In this document: piece by piece, positions 47,827 to 56,494 of the stretch
Layout: the number at the start of each line of letters is the position of its first letter
How positions within the stretch are numbered: the stretch's first letter is position 1
Assembly (NCBI RefSeq): GCF_900104445.1
Contig: NZ_FNJI01000002.1
Location: forward strand, 182,505 to 246,504
From: Desulforhopalus singaporensis
GTDB lineage: Bacteria > Desulfobacterota > Desulfobulbia > Desulfobulbales > Desulfocapsaceae
Direction of reading: 5' to 3'
Length of the DNA: 64,000 nt
Notes under the pieces: generated by a model
What the model saw: only the letters and a program-made list of their open reading frames with translations
What the model was told of the DNA's origin: nothing
The model's database searches: none
Translations under genes and position numbers: made by a program

Positions 47827-48608
47827 AGGAGTGTCCTGTAATCATCAGAGATAACGGAACCTTTCAAGAAAATTTTTGCCAGTTGACCAGAGATGATATC
47901 GTATGCGGCAGGATCAGGCTACGGTATGGCGAAGAAACGATACTGACCCGCCTCACCGAACTCGGTGTCAGGTTCATCCCGTCCGCAGCCTGCCAGCTGG
48001 CGAGCCGGTCCAAGGTCCTCCAGGCTCGTATTTTCAAGAAATTTTTGCCGGAACACACGACAGCTGTCTACAACAGACACGATCTCCTCTCAACAATATC
48101 GCTGTTCAACAAACACGGCATAGGCCGTGTGGTACTGAAACAGGACTGCAAAGACGGCGGCCTGGGCGTTCACCTTTTTGAGGATATCGAATCACTCTAC
48201 AACCGGGCAAGCTTCGACCGCTTCGACTATCCGTTCGTCGTCCAGCCTTTTATTGACCACAGCAGGGATGTGAGGGTGATAATCCTCGGCGAATACCTGG
48301 AAGCCTACGAAAGGATAAACAACCATAATTTCAGGAGAAATCTTCACTGCGGAGGATCCGCGTCAAGCTTTGTTCTCAACAACGAGCAGCTGGCATTCTG
48401 CCGGTCAGTGCTGGCTCACGGGGGGTTTCCCTACGGTCATCTCGATCTGCTGATAACTAAGGACAGCACTAGGATGATGGAAATAAATCTTCGGGGGGGA
48501 CTGCGGGGAGCCAGGCTTACCGGGAAAGAGTACGAGCATAAAATCGACCAGATACATGAACGGATGCTCCAGCAACACCTGGCTGACATGAACACAGCGA
48601 TAAAATAA
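47823..48608 (+). CDS. RimK-like ATP-grasp ligase
   Basis: This 261-residue protein has an ATP-grasp pattern: VVLKQDCKDGGLGVHLFE near residue 102 (nucleotide-binding glycine-rich loop), PFVVQPFIDHSRDVRVIILG and EAYERINNHNFRRNLHCGG. MEINLRGGLRGAR holds the metal-binding Glu and Asn. It resembles RimK/MptN-type enzymes that add amino acids to proteins or small molecules. The start is TTG, overlapping the previous stop (TTGA), with GGAG upstream. Its substrate is unknown. The link to bactofilin and M23 suggests a peptide or wall-related modification, which is inference. Confidence 0.88.
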   Translation: MKECPVIIRDNGTFQENFCQLTRDDIVCGRIRLRYGEETILTRLTELGVRFIPSAACQLASRSKVLQARIFKKFLPEHTTAVYNRHDLLSTISLFNKHGIGRVVLKQDCKDGGLGVHLFEDIESLYNRASFDRFDYPFVVQPFIDHSRDVRVIILGEYLEAYERINNHNFRRNLHCGGSASSFVLNNEQLAFCRSVLAHGGFPYGHLDLLITKDSTRMMEINLRGGLRGARLTGKEYEHKIDQIHERMLQQHLADMNTAIK

Positions 48609-48610
48609 AG

Positions 48611-48645
48611 AAAGGGGCCGCCCCATCCAGGACAGACCCCTTTTT
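48611..48645. terminator. Bidirectional terminator between the ATP-grasp gene and dsrC
   Basis: AAAGGGG (48611-48617) and CCCCTTTTT (48637-48645) pair across a 19-base loop that can itself fold (GGGGCCGCCCC). Rightward it ends in five T residues; leftward in CCCCTTTCTTTATTTT. It can end both convergent transcripts. Confidence 0.75.
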
Positions 48646-48668
48646 ACAGCTAAGTAAGATCGCGCAGA

Positions 48669-48986
48669 TTATACACAACCTGTCGGCTTGGGAAGACCAG
48701 CCATCTTACATGCTCCCTTACCCGGTCCGGACGGGAACAGTTCATAAATTCTCTTCAGCGGAAAACCGGTGGTTTTAGAAAGAATACGTACCATCGGAGC
48801 GATTCCGTTTTTCTTGTAGTATTCCTGCAGCGCGTCGATGACTTTCTGATGTTCGTCGGTCATCTCAGTGATGCCTTCAACACCTTTAACGTAATCGACC
48901 CAGTCCTGGTTGAAGTCATCGCCTTTGAGCAGGAATCCATCCTCATCCACTTCAAAGCTACTTCCATTGTGTTCAATTGTTGGCAT
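48669..48986 (-). CDS. dsrC: DsrC, sulfur-carrier protein of dissimilatory sulfite reduction
   Basis: DsrC carries sulfur as a trisulfide on its C-terminal Cys pair between dissimilatory sulfite reductase and membrane complexes. The 105-residue length and the tail GKGACKMAGLPKPTGCV with both Cys are full DsrC features; TusE-type relatives lack the second pattern. The N-terminus, EVDEDGFLLKGDDFNQDW, is typical. A strong AAGGAGG ribosome-binding site and a good promoter (49052-49080) suggest high expression. It is a single gene, as in many sulfate reducers. It is the best clue to the metabolism of this organism. Confidence 0.97.
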   Translation of the reverse strand: MPTIEHNGSSFEVDEDGFLLKGDDFNQDWVDYVKGVEGITEMTDEHQKVIDALQEYYKKNGIAPMVRILSKTTGFPLKRIYELFPSGPGKGACKMAGLPKPTGCV

Positions 48987-49051
48987 TGCAACCTCCTTAT
49001 AATATTTTTTTATAGCTTTCGCCGTTCTATAATCCAGAAGCTAACTAGGGC

Positions 49052-49080
49052 TTATTACTATAGGCAAAACGTTTTGTCAA
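49052..49080 (-). promoter_or_regulatory. Candidate sigma70 promoter for dsrC
   Basis: Read leftward, a perfect TTGACA (49080-49075) is followed after 17 bases by TAATAA (49057-49052). It lies about 65 bp upstream of the dsrC start. The spacer and -35 overlap a palindrome listed separately. Confidence 0.6.
49065..49076. promoter_or_regulatory. 12-bp perfect palindrome overlapping the dsrC -35 region
   Basis: CAAAACGTTTTG is a perfect palindrome in the spacer of the dsrC promoter, touching the -35 box. A regulator bound here would block RNA polymerase. No binding protein is known from this sequence. Confidence 0.4.
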
Positions 49081-49537
49081 GAGAATGACAAATCATTCAT
49101 TGAATAAACCTTCGACCCAATATCACGAGATAAAGCAGTAAATTCAAAAAGATACAAACCATTTCCTTTTTCACCCCTCGGTCGCTTCAAGTCGTAAGGT
49201 CAACAACATAGCTACTCATCAGCTGAAAGTAAAGCACTAATCAACAAAACTAAAGAATAAAATAACTAAAACTGCGGCTTTTCCAGCCGGTTTCGCGATA
49301 GCACGGGGATAGGCAAGACCGCGCGGGCGACTCTGACAATGGTCGTGCCGGATTTTTCCTTGCAGTGCGACAGAAGAAAGAGTAAATCGAACTGATTGCT
49401 TTTAAAAGATCAAATCAGGTAGTGCAGGACCGAAATTTTTCATGAACCATCCGTGTCAAGGCATTTCTGCGGTATACTGCCGATAAAGCGGCAAGCAACG
49501 GAAACCAAACAACCATAACAGCCCAATACTCAATTCC
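49081..49537. other. Divergent non-coding region before the foldase gene
   Basis: This AT-rich stretch of about 450 bases has no supported ORF or RNA. It presumably contains the promoter of the PpiD-like gene. Confidence 0.4.
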
Positions 49538-51433
49538 ATGCTTCAGTTTCTCAGAAAAAAAGCTCAATCCACCATTATCCAAATCATTGTCGTCGTCATT
49601 GCCCTGGTCTTTATTTTCTGGGGGGTAGGAACCAACCTCAGAGGTGACCGGCAGTCAGCGCTGAAAATCAACGATGAAGAAATATCATTTCAGGAATTCC
49701 AACGTGCTTATGACCGCGCTTATGAACAGATGAGCAACCAGTTCGGCGGCAATATTCCCAAAGGGTTGGCCGAAGCTCTCAATATCAAGCAGCAGGTGAT
49801 CAACCAGCTGATCCAGACCAGTCTGCTCAGGCAGGGAGCTGCGGCCATGGGAATCCATGTCAGCGACGAAGAGGTTCGGCTGGCCATTGAGGATATGGTG
49901 CAGTTTCAGGACGACGGCCGGTTTTCCATTGAAAAATACAAGACAGTGCTGGCAGCCAACAGAATGGCTCCTACCAAGTTTGAAGCGTCAATGAAAGTCG
50001 ATCGTCTGTCGCAGATGGCTTCAAGAGAAGTCGCCAATTTTGTCGCCATTGCGACCGACTTCGAAATTGAAGATCTCTACAGCAGGATCAACGAGAAAAT
50101 CGACCTGCAGTATATCACGGTGGAACCGTCACGTTTTGAGGATAAAGTCGAAATCAACGATACCCTTTTGACCGACTGGTTCGCTACGGTAAAGGATAAC
50201 TACAAGACCGAGCCTCAGATAAAACTGAAATACCTTACCTTTACCTACGACACCATCGGCCGGAAAATTGAGGTTGAGGATGCCAAGGTCGAAGAATATT
50301 ACCGGGCCAACCTGAACGACTTCAAGGTCGCCGAACAGAGAAGAGCCCGCCACATCATCTTCCAGGCCGGCCCCGACGATTCCAAACAAGTTCACCAGGA
50401 GAAGAAACAGGAGGCAGAGGCTATCCTCAAACGGGCAAAAGACGGTGAGGATTTCGCCGAGCTTGCCGCAGGTTTCTCCGAAGGTCCATCCAGGCAGACC
50501 GGCGGAGACCTTGGATTTTTTACCAAAGAGAGCATGGTTCCACCCTTTAGCGATGCAGTTTTCTCTCTTGCCCCCGGGCAGATAAGCGATGTGGTTAAGA
50601 CCCAGTTCGGCTATCACGTCATAAAACTTGAGGAAATCAAGCCTGCGGCCACCAAACCACTTGCAGCGGTGAAAGAGCAGATAGTCGCAATCCTGCAGCA
50701 AAAAGAGGCCCAGCGTTTCGCCTTCCAACTGGCAAACAGTGCCTACGAAGGTATAATAGGCGCCGGAAGTCTTGATAAATATGGCGAAAACAACAAGGAT
50801 GCCGAAATCAAGGAGAGTGATTTTTTCGCCAGGGAAAACAGTCCCGATCAACTCGGGAAAGACCCCAAGTTTCTCCAGCAGATCTTCGCCCTCAATAAAT
50901 CTGAACTGAGCTCGCTGGTGAAAGGAGATACGGGCTACGGTATTTTCTTCATAGAGGACATGATCGAGCCGACGATTCCTGAATTCAAGGTTATCAAAGA
51001 CACACTTGCCAAGGATTTTCGCGTCGCTGAATCGAAAAACCTTGCAAAAGCGGAAGCTGACAAACTCCTTGAACAGTTAAAAAACGGAAAAGAGCTGGCC
51101 GTTATCGGCACCGAGAACAATTATGAGGTTCACGATTCAGGGCCGCTTACCCAAAATGGGCAAAACAACGAAAGCGAATTCCCGGAGTCCTTGATCAACA
51201 ACGGATTTCTGCTGTCGTCAACCTCCCCATACCCAGATACTCCGGGAATGGTCGACGACACGTACTACGTTTACCTGCTCAGCGGCAGAGAACTCCCGAA
51301 AATGAAGGAAGACGAGGATGACGCTGAACGAATCAGACAGGTCCTGCTGCAATACAAGAGACAGCAGCTTCTGACAGCCTGGCTGCAAAACCTTGAAGCA
51401 AAAGCGCAAATAACGCGCCACGCGAGTCTGTGA
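49538..51433 (+). CDS. Periplasmic peptidyl-prolyl isomerase, PpiD/SurA-like
   Basis: This 631-residue foldase has one N-terminal membrane helix (about 11-32; IIQIIVVVIALVFIFWGVG) that anchors it in the inner membrane facing the periplasm. Residues 40-200 form a SurA-like chaperone domain. A parvulin (PPIC) domain covers about 265-375, with RRARHIIFQAG and TGGDLGFFTKESMVPPF. A second, degenerate isomerase-like region may follow at about 400-570. It should help outer-membrane and secreted proteins fold. It stands alone and ends in a clear terminator. Confidence 0.9.
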   Translation: MLQFLRKKAQSTIIQIIVVVIALVFIFWGVGTNLRGDRQSALKINDEEISFQEFQRAYDRAYEQMSNQFGGNIPKGLAEALNIKQQVINQLIQTSLLRQGAAAMGIHVSDEEVRLAIEDMVQFQDDGRFSIEKYKTVLAANRMAPTKFEASMKVDRLSQMASREVANFVAIATDFEIEDLYSRINEKIDLQYITVEPSRFEDKVEINDTLLTDWFATVKDNYKTEPQIKLKYLTFTYDTIGRKIEVEDAKVEEYYRANLNDFKVAEQRRARHIIFQAGPDDSKQVHQEKKQEAEAILKRAKDGEDFAELAAGFSEGPSRQTGGDLGFFTKESMVPPFSDAVFSLAPGQISDVVKTQFGYHVIKLEEIKPAATKPLAAVKEQIVAILQQKEAQRFAFQLANSAYEGIIGAGSLDKYGENNKDAEIKESDFFARENSPDQLGKDPKFLQQIFALNKSELSSLVKGDTGYGIFFIEDMIEPTIPEFKVIKDTLAKDFRVAESKNLAKAEADKLLEQLKNGKELAVIGTENNYEVHDSGPLTQNGQNNESEFPESLINNGFLLSSTSPYPDTPGMVDDTYYVYLLSGRELPKMKEDEDDAERIRQVLLQYKRQQLLTAWLQNLEAKAQITRHASL

Positions 51434-51462
51434 CCGACAAAGTGCGTCATTGCTTGCTGTTG

Positions 51463-51499
51463 CAGGTGCCGGTTGTTTTCATGACCCGGCACCTGTTTT
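51463..51499 (+). terminator. Terminator after the foldase gene
   Basis: CAGGTGCCGG (51463-51472) and CCGGCACCTG (51486-51495) are exact complements, followed by TTTTC. Confidence 0.8.
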
Positions 51500-51891
51500 C
51501 ATTCAGGGGTTACGACCTTATCAGATAACCGGTAAGCCTGTTCTGATTTTTAACGCATCGACACAACCTGGCGTTGCGGAAAAGTCCTGATGCCCATACA
51601 GGTTACATGTTGATCATGTCAGCGAAAAATGTCCTGGAGGTCGTATCGCCCCGCCATCTTCCGAACAATTGTCCGAATCGTTCTCATATTTTCGCCTTTC
51701 GTCTCTAACGGTTGCGACAATTACCGCCAATGTTATTGCGAACACTGTCATTTTGCAGGATATAACGGCAGATTTTGATTCTCTTACCATGGCAACAATG
51801 CTATAATGGCAGGTTCAATTTTCACTGGGAGCGAAACAGGTTTTCATTCTACAGATAGGTGCCATCTGTACTTTTCAATTTTCCAAGGGTT
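51500..51891. other. Intergenic region upstream of the SNF2 gene
   Basis: These roughly 390 bases show no ORF or RNA that I can support. The SNF2 promoter should lie here. Confidence 0.4.
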
Positions 51892-54800
51892 ATGCAGAAA
51901 AACTCACCACTACTTGAACAATTTCTTAAACTTTCTCCGTTTGAACAAACGCTACTCAAATTTCTTTCAATCACCTACGAGCCCGCGCATACCGCTCTCA
52001 TAGTTAATTGTCTCAGGAAACTCGACCTGAAAAACCCCAGGGGCAACAAACCGACTTCGGCCAACCTGGCCCACTATTTTACCAAATTCGAGCAGCTGGG
52101 GTTACTGACCAAGGAACGGCAGTGTGCCGACGAAATAATAGAACCTTTAAGTAAAATTGCGGTGAAGGACGGTTCTTACGCCATCTATGCCACCACAATC
52201 CAGGACGAGGCGCCGGTTTCCTACTATTACGGGAAATGGACGACCCGCTGCTGGCGGGCTGTCCGCGAAATGCGCATCGGTATCTACACCCAGCAATTCG
52301 ACCTGATCGATGATGCGTCGGAATTCCTGGAAAGCCAGTGCGGCGAACTGCTGACCCCGCCCCCGCCAGCGATCAGGGTTATGACCCGGCCGTTTGATCC
52401 CGAGTGGTTTGGTTGTCTGCCCACCTCATTTCAGTTCTACATGCTCAGCCTCGTCCTCCAATATGGCAGGGATACCCTTACAAACTATGGTGACATTATA
52501 GATTATCTCGCCTGCGAGAAAAATTTTTCACACCTGACAATCGACGAGCAGCTGCCGTTTAAAAGGCTGCTGTTCCATGAGCTGCTGTTTCGCGCAAGAA
52601 TAGAGGAGGCCGAGAACCTTATCTGGGCCCAGCCTGAACTTTTCAGCGGCACCGGTGCCCAGGGTACAATCGATTTTCTTTCCGGCAAAAGCGACAAGGC
52701 TCTCGATTGTTATGTGCAGGACCTGGAATTCCTGCAAAAATACAGCAAGGACGAGAAAGTTGCTTTTTTCGGGCCCAGCGGACTTTTCTACATCCTGGCC
52801 CTAATACAGAAGAGGGAAAAGGATGATTTTTACGATATCGCCCACGCCATATCCATCGCCCTGTCCCAATTCCATGGCGCCCGGGAAAATAATTCCTACA
52901 ATTACCTGGCAACCGTAATAAACTCCCATATCAGCCAGAACGGCCAAGGAGAGGAAATCCATCTGCCGGACAAGACAACTCCAGATGCGCTCACGGTGAC
53001 CTTCTGCGCAATCTGCCAGTACTGGCTCAACAGCGGCCTCACCGCCGATGTGGAGGAGCAGGTTATTAGCCTTTACAATCGGGCCGAGCAGCAGGGATTC
53101 ATACTTATCGGTGCCATTCTCAGTGAAATCTTACGCGCTACAAAACACGACAACGCAATTGATCTGAGACAGGGGCAGAAAGTGGGTGAAGGGGCCGGAA
53201 TCATCCCTCTTCTTGAAATTCTCGAACCAGAGGAGCCATGGAAAAGAAGCCTTAAGGCCTTGATTTTTGCAACCGCCGGAGGCGGCGAGGTGGAGCAGCA
53301 GAACATAAGGCTGGCATGGATGGTCTCTGTGGGCAGGGATGAAATTGCGATCTCGCCCAAGGAACAGAAACTTTCGACTGAAGGCGACTGGTCCAAGGGA
53401 CGGCCGATTTCATTGTCAAGACTCTACCAGAACAGCAGGTTCACCTACCTGACTTCCCAGGACAGAAGGGTCTGCGCCACCATCAAGAAGAGTCACAACC
53501 CCACCACCAACTCGGTGAGCTACGACTTCATAATGGACAAGGCTCTTGTCGCCCTTATAGGTCACCCTCACCTATACCTGGCCGAATCTCCGGGAACGCC
53601 GGTGGAGTTTGTCCCGGGCGAGCCCGAGCTCCTGGTCGAAGAGCGCGGGCAAAACCTTCGTATCCGCTTTGCCCACCCAATCTCAAGCAAGAACATCAAC
53701 TTCCACGTGGAAACCCCGACCCGGGTAAAAATTATCAGCATCAACGACAACCACCGCAGGATAGCCCAGATTACCGGCCAAAAAGGTATAACCGTGCCCA
53801 TGTCGGCAAGCGAGGAGGTACTGACCGCCATTGGCAACATCTCATCGTTCATGACCGTTCACTCGGCCATAGCCGCCGACAGTACCAGTGAAAAGGCCGG
53901 GAATATCACCTTCGTGGAAGCAGACTCAACCATCTATATGCACCTGCTCCCGTACGGCACTGGATTTCGCCTGGAAATGTTCGTCAAACCTTTCGCCCAG
54001 GGAGGACACTACCTCAAGCCCGGGCAGGGCGTTGAAAACATCATGGCCGAGGTCAACGGCAGGAGGCTGCAGACCAAGAGAAACCTCGCGCTGGAAGAAG
54101 AGAAGGCAAGAGACATCGAAGAGCTGTGCCCCATTCTCGACCTGGCAATAGATATGGAGCAGGAAAACGACCGGGAGTGGCATCTTTTCGACCCGGACGA
54201 CTGTCTCCAGGCTCTGCTGGAGCTGCAGGAAATCAGGGACAAGGTCAAGATAGAATGGCCGGAGGGGGAAAAACTCTCCATCACCCATACCTCGTCGGTG
54301 GAAAACCTCAACCTCAAGATCAGGACCAACCGGCAGAACTGGTTCGCTATGAGCGGCGAGCTCAAGCTTGACCAGGGCAAAGTAATCGAGCTCAAGGAGC
54401 TCCTTGCCAAGGTCAAGACCTCTTCCGGTCGTTTTATCGAAATCGGGGACGGGCAGTTTATCGCCCTTACCCAGGAGTTCAAAAAGCGCCTGGATGAGAT
54501 CAATCTTTTTTCAGACGGGTTGGAAAAAGACGACAGCAACGAAGTCACGATCCACCCCCTGGCCGCCATTCAGCTTGAAAAAATCGCCAACCGGGCAAGA
54601 ACCGACGCCGACTTCGGCTGGAAAGGCCAGATCCGCAAAATCAGTGAAGCCCAGGAGTACAAGCCTGAGTTGCCCTCCACCCTGATGGCGGAGCTCCGTC
54701 ACTACCAGAGGGAAGGGTATGAATGGCTTGCCAGGCTGGCTTATTGGGGCGTCGGGGGATGCCTTGCCGACGATATGGGTCTTGGCAAGACGCTGCAGTC

Positions 54801-56061
54801 CCTTGCTATCATCCTGAACCTGGCGTCAAGAGGTCCTTCCCTGGTGGTGGCTCCCACCTCTGTTTCAACCAACTGGCAGACGGAAGTAAAGCGCTTCACC
54901 CCCACCATCAATATAAAATTTTTTTCCGGCCAGGACCGGGCCCAGGTTATAAATGAGCTTGGGAAATTTGACCTGCTCATCACCACCTACACCCTGCTGC
55001 AGCAGGAAAGCGAACTCCTTTCCACGGTAAAATGGCAGACAGTGATACTCGACGAGGCCCAGGCAATCAAGAACTCGGCCACCAAACGCAGCCAGGCCGC
55101 CATGGCCCTCAATGCCGAGTTTAAACTTATCACCACAGGAACCCCGATTGAAAACCATCTCGGCGAGTTGTGGAACCTGTTCCATTTTATCAATCCGGGG
55201 CTGCTCGGCTCCCTTGCTTCATTCAACGAGCGCTTTGCCATACCGATTGAAAAATTTCAGGACAGGGACGCCAAGCTCAAGCTGAAAAAACTGATCCGCC
55301 CATTCATACTCAGACGTATCAAGTCCCAGGTTCTTGAAGAACTTCCCTCCCGGACAGAAGTGACCCTCGAAGTGGAAATGAGCGATGAAGAGAGTCTCTT
55401 TTACGAGGCGCTACGGCAAAACGCGATCAGCACCCTGGAAAATTCAAAAGACAAGAAAGGCCGTCACCTGCAGATCCTGACCGAAATCATGAGGCTCAGG
55501 CAGGCGTGCTGCAATGCCCGGCTGATAGACAACAACAGCAGCATAGCGAGCTCTAAACTGCGGGTATTCGCATCGGTTGTCGAAGAACTTCTCGACAGCA
55601 ACCACAAAGCCCTTGTGTTCAGCCAGTTTATCGGCCACCTCTCCATCATCCGCGAATATCTCGACAAGCAAGGCATACATTACCAGTACCTTGACGGCAC
55701 CACCTCCTCGAAACAGAGGAAGAAGAGGGTGGACGCCTTTCAGGAAGGCGACGGGGATCTCTTTCTGATAAGCCTCAAAGCGGGTGGTCTGGGGCTGAAC
55801 CTGACAGCCGCCGACTATGTCATCCATATGGATCCGTGGTGGAACCCGGCCATTGAAGACCAGGCATCGGACCGGGCTCACCGCATTGGCCAGACCAGGC
55901 CGGTGACCATTTACAGGCTTGTGTGCAAACACACTATTGAGGAAAAAATAGTCAAACTGCATCAGGAAAAGCGAGATCTTGCGGGCAGCCTTCTCGAAGG
56001 CGCCGACATCAGCGCCAAGATGACGTCGACGGACCTTCTCGATCTGATAAAAGCGAGCTGA
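51892..56061 (+). CDS. Large SNF2-family helicase
   Basis: This 1389-residue protein ends in a complete SNF2 ATPase: DDMGLGKTLQS (Walker A) near 957, DEAQAIKNSATKRSQ near 1055, and GTPIENHLGELW near 1085. A helicase C-terminal domain includes LDGTTSSKQRKKRVDAF and SDRAHRIGQTRPVTIYRL near 1330. The start ATG at 51892 has AAGGG upstream. The first 900 residues are not a family I recognise; they hold a possible helical domain (about 1-300) and beta-rich stretches. Bacterial SNF2 proteins remodel DNA-protein complexes or help transcription recycling. The gene stands alone and is convergent with the CULT-domain gene. The role is unknown. Confidence 0.92.
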   Translation: MQKNSPLLEQFLKLSPFEQTLLKFLSITYEPAHTALIVNCLRKLDLKNPRGNKPTSANLAHYFTKFEQLGLLTKERQCADEIIEPLSKIAVKDGSYAIYATTIQDEAPVSYYYGKWTTRCWRAVREMRIGIYTQQFDLIDDASEFLESQCGELLTPPPPAIRVMTRPFDPEWFGCLPTSFQFYMLSLVLQYGRDTLTNYGDIIDYLACEKNFSHLTIDEQLPFKRLLFHELLFRARIEEAENLIWAQPELFSGTGAQGTIDFLSGKSDKALDCYVQDLEFLQKYSKDEKVAFFGPSGLFYILALIQKREKDDFYDIAHAISIALSQFHGARENNSYNYLATVINSHISQNGQGEEIHLPDKTTPDALTVTFCAICQYWLNSGLTADVEEQVISLYNRAEQQGFILIGAILSEILRATKHDNAIDLRQGQKVGEGAGIIPLLEILEPEEPWKRSLKALIFATAGGGEVEQQNIRLAWMVSVGRDEIAISPKEQKLSTEGDWSKGRPISLSRLYQNSRFTYLTSQDRRVCATIKKSHNPTTNSVSYDFIMDKALVALIGHPHLYLAESPGTPVEFVPGEPELLVEERGQNLRIRFAHPISSKNINFHVETPTRVKIISINDNHRRIAQITGQKGITVPMSASEEVLTAIGNISSFMTVHSAIAADSTSEKAGNITFVEADSTIYMHLLPYGTGFRLEMFVKPFAQGGHYLKPGQGVENIMAEVNGRRLQTKRNLALEEEKARDIEELCPILDLAIDMEQENDREWHLFDPDDCLQALLELQEIRDKVKIEWPEGEKLSITHTSSVENLNLKIRTNRQNWFAMSGELKLDQGKVIELKELLAKVKTSSGRFIEIGDGQFIALTQEFKKRLDEINLFSDGLEKDDSNEVTIHPLAAIQLEKIANRARTDADFGWKGQIRKISEAQEYKPELPSTLMAELRHYQREGYEWLARLAYWGVGGCLADDMGLGKTLQSLAIILNLASRGPSLVVAPTSVSTNWQTEVKRFTPTINIKFFSGQDRAQVINELGKFDLLITTYTLLQQESELLSTVKWQTVILDEAQAIKNSATKRSQAAMALNAEFKLITTGTPIENHLGELWNLFHFINPGLLGSLASFNERFAIPIEKFQDRDAKLKLKKLIRPFILRRIKSQVLEELPSRTEVTLEVEMSDEESLFYEALRQNAISTLENSKDKKGRHLQILTEIMRLRQACCNARLIDNNSSIASSKLRVFASVVEELLDSNHKALVFSQFIGHLSIIREYLDKQGIHYQYLDGTTSSKQRKKRVDAFQEGDGDLFLISLKAGGLGLNLTAADYVIHMDPWWNPAIEDQASDRAHRIGQTRPVTIYRLVCKHTIEEKIVKLHQEKRDLAGSLLEGADISAKMTSTDLLDLIKAS

Positions 56062-56074
56062 CAGCAAGTCCGGA

Positions 56075-56494
56075 TTACGGGCGATTGAGCTTGGTGAGGA
56101 TAAGGCCGAAAAAATCGCTTGTTGCGCCGATGTAGTACCAACCGAGATGCTCCTTGCATTGGCGGCAGACGGCAAATTGCCAGAGATATCCGGCGAACCA
56201 GGTGAACTCCTTGGTGGGTTCGCCGAACACCTGACAACCGGGGGCCTGGCGAAACGCCCCCAGTTCAAAAACGATTCCGGCAGGATTAAAGTAGGTGTGG
56301 CTGTGCGAGCCATCAATTGCGATGGCGTGTTTTTCCGCCGTTATGGTATAGCCGCACACCTTGCAGGTAATGGTCCTTTCCGGGTCGCTTCTGGTTTTAT
56401 CAAGCACCTTCGCGTCGGGCCGTCCGGTTTTCCTGAAGTCACTGGTCCGAAAACAATAGATGGTTTCAAGTACATTATTTACCGGGATCACCAC
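56075..56494 (-). CDS. CULT-domain (bacterial cereblon-like) protein
   Basis: This 139-residue protein is a stand-alone CULT domain, the fold that binds thalidomide in human cereblon. Four zinc Cys appear as TCKVCG (44, 47) and VCRQC (110, 113). The ligand cage Trp residues are at 99, 105 and 119 in FTWFAGYLW and EHLGWYY. Their 6- and 14-residue spacing matches W380, W386 and W400 of human cereblon as I recall them. HTYFNPAG and the C-terminal DFFGLILTKL also fit. The start is a GTG inside the cobA-hemD gene (20-base overlap), so it is probably co-translated with it. Bacterial CULT proteins are known, but their natural ligand and role are not established. Confidence 0.9.
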   Translation of the reverse strand: MVIPVNNVLETIYCFRTSDFRKTGRPDAKVLDKTRSDPERTITCKVCGYTITAEKHAIAIDGSHSHTYFNPAGIVFELGAFRQAPGCQVFGEPTKEFTWFAGYLWQFAVCRQCKEHLGWYYIGATSDFFGLILTKLNRP

